Below, in pieces: positions 7,462 to 15,586 of a stretch of 48,468 bases of DNA. The position numbers were made by a program, and so were the translations under genes. This stretch comes from Vulcanimicrobiota bacterium. GTDB lineage: Bacteria > Vulcanimicrobiota > Vulcanimicrobiia > Vulcanimicrobiales > Vulcanimicrobiaceae. A model generated the notes under the pieces. That model made no database searches. It was not told the DNA's origin and worked only from the letters and a program-made list of their open reading frames with translations. Numbering within the stretch: the first letter of the stretch is position 1; each line of letters begins with the position of its first letter. Where the stretch lies: assembly GCA_019240755.1 (NCBI GenBank), contig JAFAXS010000005.1:1-48468 (forward strand). The letters are read 5' to 3'.

Positions 7462-9052
7462 GCGCGGTTCCCGCGGACGCGGCTTCCTCTTCGACCTCTT
7501 CGACGTCGAGCAGCCACAGCGAACGATGCGGCGCAAAGACGCTTCCCTCGTCGTCTGCGAGGCGCCGCAAGATCCGGCCAATTCGCGCGCCGCGGATCGC
7601 TCGCCCCCAGGCAATGGGGCCGAGCGGATAGTTCGCGCCGAATCGCATGGCGGTATCGATGTCTTCCGGTGAAGCGACGCCGTCGTGCACGGCAATCATC
7701 GCTTCGTTGACGATCGATCCGACGGTGCGGCCCAAGAACAGCGCCGGCGCGTCCTCCACCAAGATGCTCGCCTTACCTAGCACCGCAAAAAATTCTTGCG
7801 CAAGCTCCAGCGTCTCATCGCTCGTAGACTCTAAATCGACGATCTCGACGATCCGTTGCGCGTGCAACGAATCTAGGATCCCGAATCCAAGCAATCGCTC
7901 CGGGTGACGCAGCCGACGCGCGCAGGCGCTCACGTCGGTAGCGTACGCGTCGGCGATCAACAGCGTTTCGGGACCGAAGGCCGCATCGAGCCGCTCGAGA
8001 ACGCCGCTGCGATCGGCGACGCCGTCGCCGGTGTCGATGAGGATGGTCGTCTGGGCCGATAGATCGGGCAGCATGTCGTCATTTTCGACGCGCTGGACGT
8101 GCGCGTACCGTGCGCCCACCGCTTCGCCGAGCTCCGCGGCGAGGTCGCCGAGCCCCACGACCGCGACGTTCTCCTCCGCGAGCGCAGAATCGGACGTGGG
8201 CGCAACGCCGGGCTCGAAACGGGATGGGACACCCTCGTCATAGCGATAGAAGCCGACGCCGCTCTTGCGTCCGAGCTCGCCGCGCGCGATCATCTCCTCT
8301 TGCAAAGCGACCGGAGCGAAGCGTGGCGATCCAGTACGCTCGTACAACGACTGCGTCGTCGCCAGATTGACGTCGAGGCCGATCAAGTCCATTAACTCGA
8401 ACGGTCCCATGCGAAAGCCCGCGCCGCGCGCCAATGCGTCGAGCTCTTCGACGGTGGCAAGGCCGCGACACAGAGCGCGGAGGCTCTGAAGATAGAATGG
8501 CCGGGCAACGCGATTGACGATGAATCCCGGCGTATCTGCCGTTACGACCGGCGTCTTTCCCAGTGCGTGAACGATCGCCAGACCTCGCTCGACCGCGTCC
8601 GGGCTCGACTGCGCTCCGCGCACGACCTCGACGAGTCGCATTCGCGGCGGCGGGTTGAAGAAATGCAGCCCAATCACGCGCTGCGGATTCGATACGCTGT
8701 CCGCGAGCTCGTCGACGCTCAGCGACGAGGTGTTCGTTGCAATCAGCGCATCCGGCGCAAGCGCGCGAGCGAGCGCGGCGAAGACCTGGCGCTTCATCTC
8801 GAAGCGCTCCGGCACCGCCTCAATCGCCACCGTCGCTTCCGAACCGCTCGGAATTTCTGCGTTCCAGCGGATTCGTGCCGCGAGGCCCTCGACGCCGCAT
8901 CGCGCTTCCTCGCGCTCGAAGTATTGTGCGGCGCGTTCGCGCGCGTCGACTTGCGGCTCGACGAGTTCTACCTCGTAACCCCCGGTTGCGGCCACGGCGG
9001 CGATGCCGGCACCCATCGTTCCGCCGCCTACCACCAGTAAGGTTTCTGGCAT
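7451..9052 (-). CDS. 3-hydroxyacyl-CoA dehydrogenase, PaaH-like
   Basis: A 533-residue NAD-dependent dehydrogenase. The Rossmann fold starts at the very N-terminus with VGGGTMGAGIA (7-17), and the catalytic histidine is H130 in GLHFFNPPPR. A 3HCDH C-terminal domain follows (about 180-280), then a second, more divergent Rossmann/3HCDH pair (about 300-510) in which the HFFNP motif is replaced by GFGILDS. This two-unit layout is like PaaH of phenylacetate degradation but longer. The ATG at 9052 follows the AAGG-like stretch on the minus strand. It is the first gene of a coupled operon with the thiolase and aldehyde dehydrogenase. The reaction would be 3-hydroxyadipyl-CoA-type oxidation; exact chain length is unknown. 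Confidence 0.9.
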   Translation of the reverse strand: MPETLLVVGGGTMGAGIAAVAATGGYEVELVEPQVDARERAAQYFEREEARCGVEGLAARIRWNAEIPSGSEATVAIEAVPERFEMKRQVFAALARALAPDALIATNTSSLSVDELADSVSNPQRVIGLHFFNPPPRMRLVEVVRGAQSSPDAVERGLAIVHALGKTPVVTADTPGFIVNRVARPFYLQSLRALCRGLATVEELDALARGAGFRMGPFELMDLIGLDVNLATTQSLYERTGSPRFAPVALQEEMIARGELGRKSGVGFYRYDEGVPSRFEPGVAPTSDSALAEENVAVVGLGDLAAELGEAVGARYAHVQRVENDDMLPDLSAQTTILIDTGDGVADRSGVLERLDAAFGPETLLIADAYATDVSACARRLRHPERLLGFGILDSLHAQRIVEIVDLESTSDETLELAQEFFAVLGKASILVEDAPALFLGRTVGSIVNEAMIAVHDGVASPEDIDTAMRFGANYPLGPIAWGRAIRGARIGRILRRLADDEGSVFAPHRSLWLLDVEEVEEEAASAGTAHEA

Positions 9053-9097
9053 CGCAACGGCTTCGCGAAAGGAAGGTCAAACGCTTCGTCGGTAGTT

Positions 9098-9664
9098 GTG
9101 GGCGCGATGGAGAAGCCGCGCTGGCAACGCCGGTCGTCACGCTACATCGTCGACTCGCCGTACATGCGGTTGCGCGTCGACGAGCTCGTGCTGCCGAACG
9201 GAACCATCGCGCCGGAATACTACGTGCGCGAGTCACCCGGGTACGCGACAATTATGGCGCTCACACCGAACGACGAGGTCGTGCTGGTTCGTCAATACCG
9301 TTACGGCTCCGACGCGATCCATCTCGAGCTTCCCGCCGGAATGTTGCAGGAGGGCGAAGACCCACGCGACTGCGCGATTCGCGAGCTCGCCGAAGAGACA
9401 GGGTATGCGACCGAAGACTGCCGCCGCGTCGCAGTGTATCTGCACGAGCCCGTGCGCTCGCCGGCGCGCGCGTACGTCTACCTGGGACTGCGAGCGCGCA
9501 AGACCAGCGACGCGCGGCTCGATCCAACCGAACACCTACAGGTGGAGGTCGCACCACTGCAACGGTTTCGCGAGATGCTCCGGGACGGCACGATCGATGC
9601 CGGCGGATCCATCGCGGCGGGGTACTGCTGCCTCGACTACTTACGGCGCTTGGGCAGCGCCTGA
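9098..9664 (+). CDS. NUDIX hydrolase, ADP-ribose pyrophosphatase-like
   Basis: A 188-residue NUDIX protein. The Nudix box GX5EX7REXXEEXG is complete at residues 81-102, beginning GMLQEGED and ending RELAEETG. The preceding strand pattern VLVRQYRYG and length fit the ADP-ribose/nucleoside-diphosphate-sugar pyrophosphatase subgroup, which clears toxic ADP-ribose in the cytoplasm. The GTG at 9098 is given; an ATG at 9107 is an equally possible start and loses only three residues. It is divergent from the PaaH-like operon with 45 bases between, and nothing links it to aromatic metabolism. Confidence 0.88.
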   Translation: MGAMEKPRWQRRSSRYIVDSPYMRLRVDELVLPNGTIAPEYYVRESPGYATIMALTPNDEVVLVRQYRYGSDAIHLELPAGMLQEGEDPRDCAIRELAEETGYATEDCRRVAVYLHEPVRSPARAYVYLGLRARKTSDARLDPTEHLQVEVAPLQRFREMLRDGTIDAGGSIAAGYCCLDYLRRLGSA

Positions 9665-9700
9665 AACTTCGCCGCGGGCCCGCCGGTAGCTAAAAACGCT

Positions 9701-9901
9701 ATGCGTACCACCATGCATCCGATGCTCGCGCTGTTCCTCCGCTTGACGGCGGTCGTCGCCATTGCGATCGTCGTGTTAGTCGTCGCCGGCTTCCTGTTGA
9801 AGATCGCGGTCATCGCGGCCGTCATTGCCGCCGTCGTCATCGGCGCCTACTTCCTCTACACGTGGATCTGGCGCAAGCCGAGGCTCCCGATCATCCGCTA
9901 A
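9701..9901 (+). CDS. Small two-helix membrane protein
   Basis: A 66-residue protein that is almost entirely hydrophobic: one long Val/Ile/Ala stretch from about residue 12 to 54 that can form two membrane helices separated by a lysine near 34, followed by a basic tail WRKPRLPIIR. No family is recognised. Its last four bases overlap the stop of the convergent hydrolase gene. Confidence rests on composition and on the continuous codon usage; the function is unknown. Confidence 0.6.
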   Translation: MRTTMHPMLALFLRLTAVVAIAIVVLVVAGFLLKIAVIAAVIAAVVIGAYFLYTWIWRKPRLPIIR

Positions 9902-10704
9902 CGCGGCTCGTCGCGCAGCCATTCCTCCAGCGCGGCGCTAACGCAGTCAGGTTCTTCCAACATCGGCAGGTGACCGCTGCGCTGACACACGACCAATCGT
10001 CCTTGCGGAAAGCGGGCCGCAATCTCGTGCGCCTCCTGCATGGGGATCGTCTGATCGCACCCACCGGCCAGCATCAGCACCGCGACGTCGAGATCCTCGG
10101 CGATATCCTCCGACGGCGCCCGTAGCGCCATGCCGCGGAGAGCGGCGGCCGCGCCCCGAGGGCTCGTGCCGCGCGCGACGTCATAGGCGCGGCGCGCGAC
10201 CTCCGGCGCTTGCGACGGCGTGTCGGGCGCGAGCAATCGCGGCACGTATGCGCCGATCACCGGTTCGATGGAACGCTCGCGCTCCGCGACGTCCGCTAGC
10301 GCTCGGCGCGCAGCGGCCTGCTCCGGAGTGTCCGCGCCGAGCCGGCTCGGCACGAGCGCGAGACGCGCAACGCGCTCGCTGAACATGCGCGCAAACGCGA
10401 GCGCCACGTATCCGCCCATCGAGTGTCCCGCGAGCGATGCGCGTCGCACACCCAACGCATCGAGCAGCACCGCGACGTCAGATGCCAGCGTTTCCATGAG
10501 ATAGGGACCTTCGGGCACACCGGATTTTCCAAAGCCGCGCAGGTCGGGAGTGATGACGAAGTGATTGCGCGCGAGCGGTGCGCGCTGTGCGTCCCAGATG
10601 CCGCGCGCGAGCGGAAAACCGTGGATCAAAACGACGGCGTGCGCGCCTTGCACGCCGTCAACGTTCGCGTCGATGCGCGTGCCGTCGTCGGCAAAAACTT
10701 GCAT
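9898..10704 (-). CDS. Alpha/beta-fold hydrolase
   Basis: A 268-residue alpha/beta hydrolase. The oxyanion motif LIHGFPL is at 26-32, the nucleophile is S95 in GHSMGG, and D217 (GGCDQTIP) and H245 (SGHLPMLEEP) complete the triad. The C-terminal histidine motif is that of the 3-oxoadipate enol-lactonase/haloperoxidase-like group, but these motifs do not fix the substrate. The ATG at 10704 overlaps the -35 of the divergent histone-like gene; a longer in-frame extension upstream is antisense to that gene and is rejected. The adjacent small membrane protein converges with a 4-base overlap. PcaD function for the nearby aromatic locus is conceivable but unsupported. Confidence 0.88.
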   Translation of the reverse strand: MQVFADDGTRIDANVDGVQGAHAVVLIHGFPLARGIWDAQRAPLARNHFVITPDLRGFGKSGVPEGPYLMETLASDVAVLLDALGVRRASLAGHSMGGYVALAFARMFSERVARLALVPSRLGADTPEQAAARRALADVAERERSIEPVIGAYVPRLLAPDTPSQAPEVARRAYDVARGTSPRGAAAALRGMALRAPSEDIAEDLDVAVLMLAGGCDQTIPMQEAHEIAARFPQGRLVVCQRSGHLPMLEEPDCVSAALEEWLRDEPR

Positions 10705-10727
10705 TAGCGCTCGTAATACTGTATAAG
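10699..10727 (+). promoter_or_regulatory. Promoter of the histone-like gene
   Basis: TTGCAT (10699-10704) and TATAAG (10722-10727) are separated by 17 bases, a good sigma-70-type match. Transcription would start near 10734. The leader then contains a short hairpin CTGGTC-N6-GACCAG (10741-10758) directly before the purine-rich AGAAAGG. The -35 shares bases with the start codon of the divergent hydrolase gene. Confidence 0.55.
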
Positions 10728-10780
10728 GTAGGCAACACCCCTGGTCGCTTGTGACCAGAGAAAGGATGATGCCACGACCA

Positions 10781-11047
10781 ATGGCAGCAAAACGTAGAAA
10801 GAAGGCCGCGGCAGCCGCGCCAAAGCGCAAAGCACGCAAAGCGGCCCGTAAAGTTACGCGCAAGGTCGGTCGTAAGGTGCGTAAAGCGGCACGCAAGGGT
10901 GGTCGCAAGACCCGCAAAGCCGCGCGCAAGACCGCTCGCAAGACGCGTAAAACCGCACGCAAACGCGCTCGCACAGTGCGCAAAGTCGCCCGCAAGGGCG
11001 CCCGCAAAGCGCGCAAAACGACGCGCCGCAAGAAGGCCGCCGCCTAA
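10781..11047 (+). CDS. Histone H1-like Lys/Arg/Ala-rich DNA-binding protein
   Basis: An 88-residue protein made almost only of Lys, Arg and Ala with some Thr, Val and Gly, like bacterial histone H1 homologues (Hc1, AlgP or BpH1 tails) that coat and compact DNA. Five 11-residue tandem units with consensus RKxxRKxRKxA occupy residues 27-81. There are no acidic residues and no fold is expected without DNA. The start MAAKRRKK at 10781 is chosen as the most natural N-terminus; upstream ATGs at 10766 and 10769 are possible and add 4-5 residues, but lie very close to the AAAGG ribosome site. It has its own promoter and a strong terminator, so it is a single-gene unit likely expressed at high level. 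Confidence 0.8.
   Translation: MAAKRRKKAAAAAPKRKARKAARKVTRKVGRKVRKAARKGGRKTRKAARKTARKTRKTARKRARTVRKVARKGARKARKTTRRKKAAA
10859..11023 (+). repeat. Five 33-base tandem coding repeats (11-residue units)
   Basis: Five consecutive 33-base units encode RKVGRKVRKAA, RKGGRKTRKAA, RKTARKTRKTA, RKRARTVRKVA and RKGARKARKTT. The DNA units have drifted at synonymous positions but keep the protein pattern, suggesting old internal duplication under selection for basic periodicity. Confidence 0.75.
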
Positions 11048-11060
11048 GACGGTCCTCATC

Positions 11061-11096
11061 AAGCTCCGCCGGCATTTTGCCGGCGGAGCTTTTTTA
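11061..11096 (+). terminator. Rho-independent terminator of the histone-like gene
   Basis: A perfect 12-base stem AGCTCCGCCGGC (11062-11073) / GCCGGCGGAGCT (11079-11090) with loop ATTTT and a run of six T (11090-11095). It lies 14 bases after the stop codon. On the other strand there is no T tract, so it serves mainly the plus-strand gene; the convergent MFS gene ends at 11110. Confidence 0.93.
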
Positions 11097-11109
11097 TGCT
11101 CGAGGGAAC

Positions 11110-12348
11110 CTAAATCGTCCGCACGATCGGGCGAAACATCCAGATCGCCACGAACATGGCCGCGCAGACGGCGCCCGCGAGCGCAAACGACTGGCGCAAC
11201 CCGATAGCCGATGCGATCGCGCCGTCCACCAAAGATCCAAGGGGAACCACGCCGATCGCGATCATCGTGTAGATGGAGAGCGCCCGACCTCGCAGCGCAT
11301 CGGGCGATAAGGTTTGAATCAACGTGTTGGTGACGCCGAGCGACGCCAGCGTTCCGACGCCCGCGGCAAAGAGCACGGGGAGCGCGAATGCCAGCGCCGG
11401 CACGAACGCCAGCGCAAAGACGCTGAGCGACATCAAGAGCCCGGATTGCAGCCAAAGCGCGGCGCGCCGCTCGCGCTGGGCGAAGTATGCCGTCACCAGC
11501 GCGCCGCCGAAGCCGCCGGCGCCGATGGCGGAGACGCTCCAGCCTAAGCCTCGCGGCCCCGCGTGCAAAAGGTTGACCGCGAGGGCCGCGACAAGCTGAC
11601 TGTAGGGTCGCGTGAGCAGCGCCGTAATCAGTTGGGAGAGCATAATCCAACGCAGCACCGGGTGGCGAACGATGAACGCGATCCCCTCGCGCATGGCCCG
11701 CAACGTCGGCTCCTTGCGCGTCACCGATGGCGGCGACGGTCGCATGTAGAGCACGGCGACGACGACGGCCAGCGTTGCCGCCGCGTTGCAATAAAACGCG
11801 CCCGCGACGCCCGCCCATACGATCAACCCTCCGGCGATCGCGGGCCCCACGACGGCCGGCGCATTGAACGCTACGGAGTTCAGGCCAACGGCATTGCCGA
11901 CGTAACGGCGGTCCACGAGCAGCGGTACCCAGCTCTGTCGCGTCGGCGAATCGAAGCCCATCGCCGCCGAGCTGAGTGCCGAAATCGCCACGAGACCCGC
12001 GAGATTCAGAAGATGCATCGTCGACAGCACCGCGAGCATCAAGCCGCAGAGCGCCATCGTTACGTTGGTCACCAGCAGGACGCGGCGTCGCGGCAGATGA
12101 TCGGCCACGACGCCGGCGAGCGGCGAGAGCAGCAAGACGGGCACGGCGCGCGCGGCACCGAGGACGCCAAGAAACAGGGCGGCCTGATGCGGCGACGCGG
12201 CGATGCGCGCCACGAAGAATCCCATCGCCGTGAACTGCATCCACGTTCCGAGGTTGGAGATTAGCAGGCCAAGCCACAGAAGCCGAAAATCGCGGAAGCG
12301 CAGCGCCGCGTAGAGCGGCACCGGACGCGCGGCAACTTCTTGAATCAC
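11110..12348 (-). CDS. MFS transporter, EntS/enterobactin-exporter-like
   Basis: A 412-residue integral membrane protein with about 12 hydrophobic helices. The N-terminal pattern LRFRDFRLLWLGLLISNLGTWM up to residue 20 of that stretch, and the loop DHLPRRRVLL between helices 2 and 3, are typical of the EntS-like major facilitator group that exports siderophores or drugs by proton antiport. The GTG at 12348 is chosen because it overlaps the stop of the upstream kinase-like gene (GTGA). An open frame continues into that gene but is a shadow. The transported compound is not visible; no siderophore genes occur in the window. Confidence 0.88.
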   Translation of the reverse strand: MIQEVAARPVPLYAALRFRDFRLLWLGLLISNLGTWMQFTAMGFFVARIAASPHQAALFLGVLGAARAVPVLLLSPLAGVVADHLPRRRVLLVTNVTMALCGLMLAVLSTMHLLNLAGLVAISALSSAAMGFDSPTRQSWVPLLVDRRYVGNAVGLNSVAFNAPAVVGPAIAGGLIVWAGVAGAFYCNAAATLAVVVAVLYMRPSPPSVTRKEPTLRAMREGIAFIVRHPVLRWIMLSQLITALLTRPYSQLVAALAVNLLHAGPRGLGWSVSAIGAGGFGGALVTAYFAQRERRAALWLQSGLLMSLSVFALAFVPALAFALPVLFAAGVGTLASLGVTNTLIQTLSPDALRGRALSIYTMIAIGVVPLGSLVDGAIASAIGLRQSFALAGAVCAAMFVAIWMFRPIVRTI

Positions 12349-12956
12349 GCCACGCGCGCGCGGATCGCGGCGACGATCAACGCCGTGCACTGATCGGCGG
12401 TTAGTCGCGACGTATCGATGCAGAGATCGTAGTCCCGGACGTCGCCAAACGTACGCCCGTACCACTGCCGAATATAGGCGCTGCGCGCGCGATCGACACG
12501 GTCGACTTCGGCTTCCGCGGTCTCGGGGCGCTCGCCGGTCGCCGCCACGATGTTGCTCACGCGCCACGCGCGCGGCCCGTGCATGAACACGCGCAGAACG
12601 TCATCGCGCGCGCCGAGAATCGCGGAGGCTCCGCGCCCGACGATCACGACGTTCCCGCGGGATGCGTAGTCGCGAACGGCGTCGGCCACCGCAGCGACGA
12701 GCTCTTCGTCGGGCGGCTCGGCCGCCGAGGATTGGGCCAGTTCCGGCGTCGCTCGCTCGAGGCTCGTCAGCAGGCGCTGGCCCAACGAGCGTCCGCCATC
12801 CTCGCTGGCATCAACCGTCTCCGGGCTCACGCGCAGGCGCTTAGAAACGACGACCGGCAGCTGCTGATCGACGTACTCGTACTCCAACTCCCGCGCGACG
12901 CTCAGCGCGATCGCGAGGGCGCCGCATCCATACTCGTTGGAGACAGTGACGATCAC
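12345..12956 (-). CDS. Cytidylate kinase-like family protein
   Basis: A 203-residue protein of the cytidylate kinase-like group (P-loop kinase relatives). The N-terminus VIVTVSNEYGCGALAIA corresponds to the family motif SRxYGSGG.xIA, and VVIVGRGASAIL at about 117-128 is the second conserved strand. The classical Walker lysine is not present, as is usual in this family. The GTG at 12956 puts the first strand at the N-terminus; longer versions would run antisense into the divergent ABC gene (start 12973). The role is unclear in the family; some members are found next to transporters. It is translationally coupled to the MFS gene. Confidence 0.78.
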   Translation of the reverse strand: MIVTVSNEYGCGALAIALSVARELEYEYVDQQLPVVVSKRLRVSPETVDASEDGGRSLGQRLLTSLERATPELAQSSAAEPPDEELVAAVADAVRDYASRGNVVIVGRGASAILGARDDVLRVFMHGPRAWRVSNIVAATGERPETAEAEVDRVDRARSAYIRQWYGRTFGDVRDYDLCIDTSRLTADQCTALIVAAIRARVA

Positions 12957-12972
12957 CGGGAAAAGAGTAGCG

Positions 12973-13998
12973 ATGGCGAAGCGTCGTGTCCTGCCAATCA
13001 TCGAGTGCACGAAGCTACGCAAGATCTTTCGCACGCCGAAGCGGATGCCCGGTCCCCTCGGTGCGCTGCGGTCGCTCGTTTCACGCGCCTACGAAGAGCG
13101 CGCCGCCGTTGACGCGGTCTCCTTCCGCCTCGAACCCGGGGAGCTCGTTGGATATATCGGCCCCAACGGCGCGGGGAAGTCTACGACGATCAAGATGCTG
13201 ACCGGCATTCTCGTCCCCACCTCCGGGGAGGTGCGCGTCGCGGGAATCGTTCCGTGGCGCCAGCGCAAGGAGAACGGACGCAACATCGGCGTCGTCTTCG
13301 GTCAACGCAGTCAGCTGTATTGGGATCTTCCTCTGATCGAGTCGTTCGAGCTGCTGCGAGCGATCTATGGAATCGGGAGGGACCAGTACCGGCGTAACCT
13401 CGACGAGTTCATCGAGATCTTGCAGCTCGGCGATTTTCTACGGACGCCGGTGCGTCAGCTTTCGCTCGGGCAGCGCATGCGCGGAGATTTTGCCGCGGCG
13501 CTGCTGCATGGACCGCGCGTCGTCTATCTGGACGAGCCGACCATCGGCCTCGACGTCGTGGCCAAGGAGTCCATACGCGAGTTCATCGCGCGCATCAACT
13601 CAGAGCGCGGAACGACCGTCATACTCACGACCCACGACCTGGCCGACGTGGAGCGACTTTGCCGGCGCATCATCTTGATCGATCGAGGCACGCTCATCTA
13701 CGACGGCGATATCGAGCGCATCAAGACCGAGTACGGCCAGTTTCGGACGCTCATCGTCCGGTTTAGCGAGCACGTCGCCCGGCCGGCGCTCGAGGGGGCC
13801 GAACTGGTGAACACCGAGGACTCGAGCGCGCGCTTCAGGTTCAACCGCAACCTGCAGCGCGCCGATCTGCTGGTGCGCCAAGCCAGCGAACGCTACAGCG
13901 TCGAAGACGTGAGCCTGGAGGAACCGGACTTGGAATCGATCATTCGGAGAATTTACGTGGAAGGGTACCAGTCGAGCTCTGCGGAGAACGGCGCATGA
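12973..13998 (+). CDS. ABC-2 type exporter, ATP-binding subunit
   Basis: A 341-residue ATPase with Walker A GPNGAGKST (63-71), signature LSLGQ (164-168), Walker B VVYLDEP (183-189) and the H-loop TTHD. The insert after the Walker A domain with VFGQRSQLYWDLP matches the large ATPases that pair with ABC2_membrane_6-type permeases. The C-terminal 90 residues form an accessory domain. The ATG at 12973 is preferred over an upstream frame that overlaps the divergent kinase-like gene. Its last bases overlap the next gene (ATGA). Two permeases follow at 14789 and 16459, so this ATPase likely drives a heterodimeric exporter of unknown substrate. Confidence 0.92.
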   Translation: MAKRRVLPIIECTKLRKIFRTPKRMPGPLGALRSLVSRAYEERAAVDAVSFRLEPGELVGYIGPNGAGKSTTIKMLTGILVPTSGEVRVAGIVPWRQRKENGRNIGVVFGQRSQLYWDLPLIESFELLRAIYGIGRDQYRRNLDEFIEILQLGDFLRTPVRQLSLGQRMRGDFAAALLHGPRVVYLDEPTIGLDVVAKESIREFIARINSERGTTVILTTHDLADVERLCRRIILIDRGTLIYDGDIERIKTEYGQFRTLIVRFSEHVARPALEGAELVNTEDSSARFRFNRNLQRADLLVRQASERYSVEDVSLEEPDLESIIRRIYVEGYQSSSAENGA

Positions 13999-14777
13999 TA
14001 ATTTCCACCGATTGTCATTCCGAGCGGAGTCGAGGAACCAAACGCCCGAAGATCCATTCGAGCGCCTACGTCGCTCCCACCGCGGTCGTGAGCGGCGAGG
14101 TAACGATCGCAGCGGGATGCGCCGTCCTACACGGCGCCGTCATCACCGCCGAGGGCGCTGCGATCGAGATCGGCGAGCACTGCGTCGTGATGGAACATGC
14201 GGTCATCAAAGCGAGCGGTGGAAGCGCGCTGTCGTTTCCGGCGACGATCGGAGCTCGCTGCATCATCGGACCGCACGCCTACGTTGTCGGGGCCACCGTC
14301 GGTGACGGCTGCTTCGTCGCCTCCGGCGCGAAAATTTTTAACGGGGCGACGCTCGAGCGCGGCAGCGGGGTCGCACTCAACGGAATCGTCCACGTGAAGT
14401 CGCGTCTGACGGCCGGAGCCAGCGTGCCGATGCAGCACATCGCCTTCGGCGACCCGGCGACCGTATATCCTCCCGAGAAGGCGCCCGGCGTCCACGCACG
14501 CATGGATTTCTACGCGGACGTCTTCAATCTGGAGGCGAGCGACGACGTCCGCGCGCGCGCCGCGGAAACGTACGCCCGGTTTCTCCGCAAGATGCACGCA
14601 TCGGACGCCACGCTCGCCGAGCACCGCGGCACCAAACCCACGCCGCGGCGTTCGGCCGACGAACCCCCGCCGACGCAGGCGACGCAAGTCGACAAAGTGG
14701 TGGACGTCATGATGCTCGAGCTCGAAGAGATGGAGCATCGCCGCCAAGAGGCGATCAAGCGGCAAAAACAGCGCTAG
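13995..14777 (+). CDS. Left-handed beta-helix protein, gamma-carbonic-anhydrase/acetyltransferase-like
   Basis: A 260-residue protein with hexapeptide repeats from about residue 20 to 160 (for example AVVSGEVTIAAGCAVLHGAV), the left-handed beta-helix fold of gamma-carbonic anhydrases and acyltransferases. Histidines in VMEHAVI, IGPHAYV and GIVHVK are candidates for metal ligands, but the exact gamma-CA triad is not certain. The C-terminal 80 residues are charged and end in a helix rich in Glu, Arg and Lys. The first 16 residues include a translation of a dispersed CHSERS-type repeat. The ATG overlaps the stop of the ABC ATPase gene (ATGA), so it is coupled to the exporter. Function is not determined. 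Confidence 0.75.
   Translation: MIISTDCHSERSRGTKRPKIHSSAYVAPTAVVSGEVTIAAGCAVLHGAVITAEGAAIEIGEHCVVMEHAVIKASGGSALSFPATIGARCIIGPHAYVVGATVGDGCFVASGAKIFNGATLERGSGVALNGIVHVKSRLTAGASVPMQHIAFGDPATVYPPEKAPGVHARMDFYADVFNLEASDDVRARAAETYARFLRKMHASDATLAEHRGTKPTPRRSADEPPPTQATQVDKVVDVMMLELEEMEHRRQEAIKRQKQR
14013..14039 (+). repeat. Dispersed CHSERS-type repeat element inside a coding start
   Basis: The 27 bases beginning TGTCATTCCGAGCGGAG and ending AGGAACC match the family of short dispersed repeats often translated in databases as CHSERSEE-like peptides. Here it is in frame near the 5' end of the beta-helix protein gene, giving CHSERSRGTK. I saw no second copy in the window. Confidence 0.55.
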
Positions 14778-14788
14778 GACGCGGGATC

Positions 14789-15586
14789 GTGCGCGTGCGG
14801 GTTGCTCCCTACGTCGAGTTCGCAAAAAAAGCGTTCGCTCGGGAGGCGACTTACCGGATGGAAGTCCTCACCGAGATCGGCTCGCTCGTCTTGCGGGTGT
14901 ACATCTTGCGGTCGCTCTGGACCGCACTCTACGCGCAAAATGCCGCGCCCATCAATCTGCCGCTACACGGCATGATCACGTACGCGACCGTCGCGATGCT
15001 GATGTCGCTGATCCTGGAGGTTGACGGCACGCGGCTCATTCGAGAGAAGGTTCGCGAAGGCACGATCGCCACCGACCTCATGAAGCCGATAAGCGTGCCT
15101 CTGTATTTCTTCAGCGACGGAATAGGTCAGACGCTGCTCCACGCGGTGCTGGTCGTCCCGTCACTCTTCTGTGCGCTGCTTCTCGTTCGCATCGACGTGC
15201 CGAGCCCAGCGACGATCGCGGCGTTCGCGCTCTCGTTCGTCATCGGTTACGGCGTGAACTTCTTCCTTAATTTTTTGATGAACAGCATCGCGTTCTGGAC
15301 GCTCGAGACGTTTGCGGCGCAGCTGATCGTTCGCTGGGCGTCGGACCTGCTCTCGGGTCAGATAATTCCATTGACCCTCTTCCCCGGAATCTTCGGGCGG
15401 ATCGTGTTTGGGCTTCCGTTTGCGGCCATCTATTCGACGCCGCTCCTCATCTACGTCGGCGTTATTCCTTCCTCGCAGTGGGCGCTGAGCATCGCGTTAC
15501 AGGCCGTTTGGCTCGTCGCCTTTGCGGCCATCGCCTCCGTCGTCTGGCGTGCGGCGTCGAACCGCGTGATCGTCCAAGGCGGCTAG
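14789..15586 (+). CDS. ABC-2 type exporter, permease subunit 1
   Basis: A 265-residue membrane protein with about six hydrophobic helices and the ABC2_membrane_6 pattern LIREKVREGTIATDLMKP near 84-101, a coupling region between helices. It would form half of the membrane channel with the second permease. GTG at 14789 starts 11 bases after the beta-helix gene. The last 90 bases overlap, on the opposite strand, the 3' end of the alkA-like gene. The partner permease is beyond that antisense gene at 16459. Confidence 0.88.
   Translation: MRVRVAPYVEFAKKAFAREATYRMEVLTEIGSLVLRVYILRSLWTALYAQNAAPINLPLHGMITYATVAMLMSLILEVDGTRLIREKVREGTIATDLMKPISVPLYFFSDGIGQTLLHAVLVVPSLFCALLLVRIDVPSPATIAAFALSFVIGYGVNFFLNFLMNSIAFWTLETFAAQLIVRWASDLLSGQIIPLTLFPGIFGRIVFGLPFAAIYSTPLLIYVGVIPSSQWALSIALQAVWLVAFAAIASVVWRAASNRVIVQGG

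Noticed and set aside
9898-11031. A 377-residue minus-strand frame joining the hydrolase to a region antisense to the histone-like gene
   Set aside because: The extra N-terminal part is a low-complexity mirror of the basic repeat gene; the hydrolase fold begins at the ATG at 10704.
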